Part shown: positions 46,801 through 47,864 of the stretch, one piece after another
Layout: each line of letters begins with the position of its first letter
How positions within the stretch are numbered: position 1 is the stretch's first letter
Assembly (NCBI GenBank): GCA_018398765.1
Contig: JAHBMJ010000161.1
Span: 1-47,864, forward strand
Source of the DNA: Chromera velia
Lineage: Eukaryota > Sar > Chromeraceae
Reading direction: 5' to 3'
DNA: 47,864 bases
Notes under the pieces: model-generated
Databases searched by the model: none
What the model saw: the letters and a program-made list of their open reading frames with translations, nothing else
Told to the model about the DNA's origin: nothing
Made by a program: the position numbers and the translations under genes

Positions 46801-47356
46801 GCTTTGAGCGAATTCACCCCGGAGAAGCTCAGCATGAGGTACGAAGAAAACCTGAAGCTGCCGGAAATCTTCAAGGACAAATTCATCGGCACACTCAAGG
46901 GTCAGTCAGTCAGTCAGTCAGTCAGTCAGTCAGTAGGGGAAGGCCTGAAGGGCACGGAGGGGGGGAGGCCGTGAAAGAGAGTCCGAACAGCAGAAGAACA
47001 GATTGACTGGTGAAGGAGTAGACAGACAGACAGACAGACACACAGACGAATCGACAAGCAAAGGAGAGGAATCAAGGAGCTGCTCTTGAATCTTTTTTTC
47101 TCTTCTGGTTTGACTTTCTTCGCCCTTCATCGTTGCTGATTGTTTATTTTAAATACGAATAGAAGAGAGAGCGGTGTCATGTCAAACTGCTTTGTCTCTC
47201 ACACCTCTGCTTCTTTTCTGTTTTCTTCGTTCCCTCCCTCCTTCCCTCCCTCCAGACATCGATGAGGACGAAAGGCTGAAGTTGTTCTCCGAAGAAGAGT
47301 ATGAGAAGTTCTGCGCGGTCGAGGAGGAGGACTGGCCGGATGAGGATGAAGAGTAA
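36956..47356 (+). CDS. eIF4G-like translation initiation scaffold
   Basis: Fifteen exons keep phase and give 2,222 aa: 36956-37135, 37373-37436, 37695-40709, 41096-42314, 42716-43201, 43482-43656, 43844-44072, 44418-44590, 44784-44912, 45192-45455, 45654-45935, 46088-46159, 46275-46453, 46800-46900, 47256-47356. The core is a MIF4G domain at about 1655-1910: RILALLNKFSLEKFDSLYKQ, LLVRLLFEKVSAEPKYVEMY, FKRLLLDGCQESFMKF, NAMLGNIRFC and RRILSTAVTENIIQDLF. This domain binds eIF4A and eIF3 in eIF4G. Upstream are a PAM2-like motif (KLNPNAAVFIPGG, 36-48), a Gln-rich stretch, a 1,200-residue Pro/Ala-rich disordered region, KYIPPSLRNR (Tyr near 1392) resembling a 4E-binding site, and an Arg/Gly-rich block (about 1545-1640). 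The acidic C-terminus (EEEDWPDEDEE) is not a domain I recognise. PAIP1 also joins PAM2 to MIF4G but is far shorter. Confidence 0.87.
37865..38115 (+). repeat. CAG-rich polyglutamine-coding tract
   Basis: CAG and CAA codons dominate here, in frame inside exon 3 of the eIF4G-like gene. They encode QQQ runs broken by Ala, Pro and Gly. The tract is coding, not a free microsatellite, and is likely length-variable. Confidence 0.8.
40847..40902. repeat. (GT)n(GC)n microsatellite in eIF4G intron 3
   Basis: A GT run passes into a GC run within the 40710-41095 intron. Confidence 0.9.
42291..42431 (+). repeat. Donor-site duplication around inverted-repeat insert
   Basis: The exon 4 end with its GTCAGT donor (42291-42326) is repeated imperfectly at 42402-42431, including the TCATCGTCAGT core. 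The insert between has perfect 10-bp inverted repeats TTTCATACAG (42334-42343) and CTGTATGAAA (42367-42376), and outer ATTTACT/AGTAAAT arms (42328-42334, 42392-42398). It looks like an insertion that duplicated its target. Confidence 0.7.
42642..42664. repeat. (GAAA)n microsatellite in eIF4G intron 4
   Basis: Tandem GAAA units, seen directly. Confidence 0.9.
44073..44097 (+). repeat. (GTCA)n run at a 5' splice site
   Basis: The donor GTGAGT of eIF4G intron 7 is followed immediately by tandem CAGT units, so several overlapping GTCAGT donor words sit side by side. Confidence 0.85.
45977..46097 (+). repeat. Acceptor-site duplication around inverted-repeat insert
   Basis: The 35 bases ending in CCAGTCTCGCGAGA occur at 45977-46011 and again at 46063-46097 with few differences. 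The second copy is the acceptor of exon 12. Between them lies a perfect 10-bp inverted repeat, TGCATTTATT (46017-46026) and AATAAATGCA (46034-46043), with loop TTCATAC, plus A-rich sequence. Confidence 0.7.
46901..46934 (+). repeat. (GTCA)n run at a 5' splice site
   Basis: eIF4G intron 14 begins with eight tandem GTCA units, so the GTCAGT donor is repeated in register every 4 bases. Confidence 0.9.
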
Positions 47357-47864
47357 AGGAAGGAAGGAAGGAAGGAAGGAAGAAAGCATCAGTCGAATCC
47401 TAGAGGGGGGCAAAGGGTTGGGGTGGGTGGGGGGGCAGAACTGAACGAGACAGGAGAAGGGGCAACGAGGAGGGAAGGGCTGTCTTGAACGAAGCCTTCT
47501 GATTGATTTCCTTCCTCCTCGCGTTTCTGTCTGTCTCTCCGCAAATTGTTGAAGAAGAGAAGACCGTGCACATCCGTCTGAAAATGAATACTAACTAGCC
47601 TTTTGGCAAGGAAGCGAAAGAAAGAGTCAGGCAGGCTGTGCGTTGGTGCGGTTTGCTCCCCTGATTTTTGCTTGCTTGCTTGAGAGAAAGGGAGAGAAGA
47701 GGTTTCCGGGAGGTTCCCCCTCCTGTCCTTCCTTCCTTCCCTTTCTTTCATCCTGCCTGCCTGCCTGTCAGTCGCACCCTGCTTGCTTTGGTTGTGGCTG
47801 TCAGACCGTTTGACCACTTTTTTCCTTTGTACTTTCTCCAGCTGGAGACTGCGGGCTCTCGGCA
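47357..47864. other. Downstream flank of the eIF4G-like gene
   Basis: A GGAA run follows the stop codon directly, then G-rich and pyrimidine-rich sequence. This is presumably the 3' untranslated region. I see no further gene before the window ends. Confidence 0.5.

Overview
The window is nuclear DNA from an intron-dense eukaryote with a plastid. It is most likely an alveolate alga of the chromerid type (Chromera/Vitrella relatives), though this is inference. Supporting signs: spliceosomal genes with up to about 30 exons, a plastid-lipid-associated (PAP/fibrillin) protein with a signal-peptide-like leader, a large secreted Cys-rich gene whose CP-x-G repeats recall apicomplexan oocyst wall proteins, and many TGCATGCA-like words.

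Layout. Bases 1-8606 hold no host gene I can support. They contain simple repeats, two short terminal-inverted-repeat elements (2737-3465 and 5364-5607) and two decayed 3' ends of reverse-transcriptase ORFs (4064-4687 and 5714-6532). From 8607 to 47356 six genes form three head-to-head pairs: NAC-beta/BTF3 (-, 8607-9601) with PAP/fibrillin (+, 10129-11259); an intronless methyltransferase/EF2-like fusion (-, 12274-14265) with the secreted Cys-rich gene (+, 15125-27337); and a Pro-rich coiled-coil protein (-, 28020-36209) with an eIF4G-like scaffold (+, 36956-47356). Divergent gaps are 527, 859 and 746 bp and carry CpG-rich patches. The convergent gaps (11260-12273, 27338-28019) are AT-rich.

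I built exon models by hand from splice signals and reading phase. The eIF4G model (15 exons, 2,222 aa) and the coiled-coil model (19 exons, 819 aa) keep phase at every junction. The Cys-rich gene is phased to about 24.4 kb, apart from one weak junction near 23.2 kb and one ambiguous donor, and is a list of candidate exons after that. Three genes concern translation or nascent chains (NAC-beta, the EF2-like fusion, eIF4G); I see no operon-like logic beyond the paired promoters.

Points most worth a second look: a methyltransferase fused to an EF2-type G domain that has lost its P-loop lysine and its DxPGH motif; a PAM2 motif at the N-terminus of an eIF4G-like protein; a 5' splice-site set in which about 45 percent of donors have C at +3 (GTCAGT type), often reiterated as (GTCA)n; and two eIF4G introns where a splice-site region is duplicated around a short inverted-repeat insert sharing the same 16-base core.
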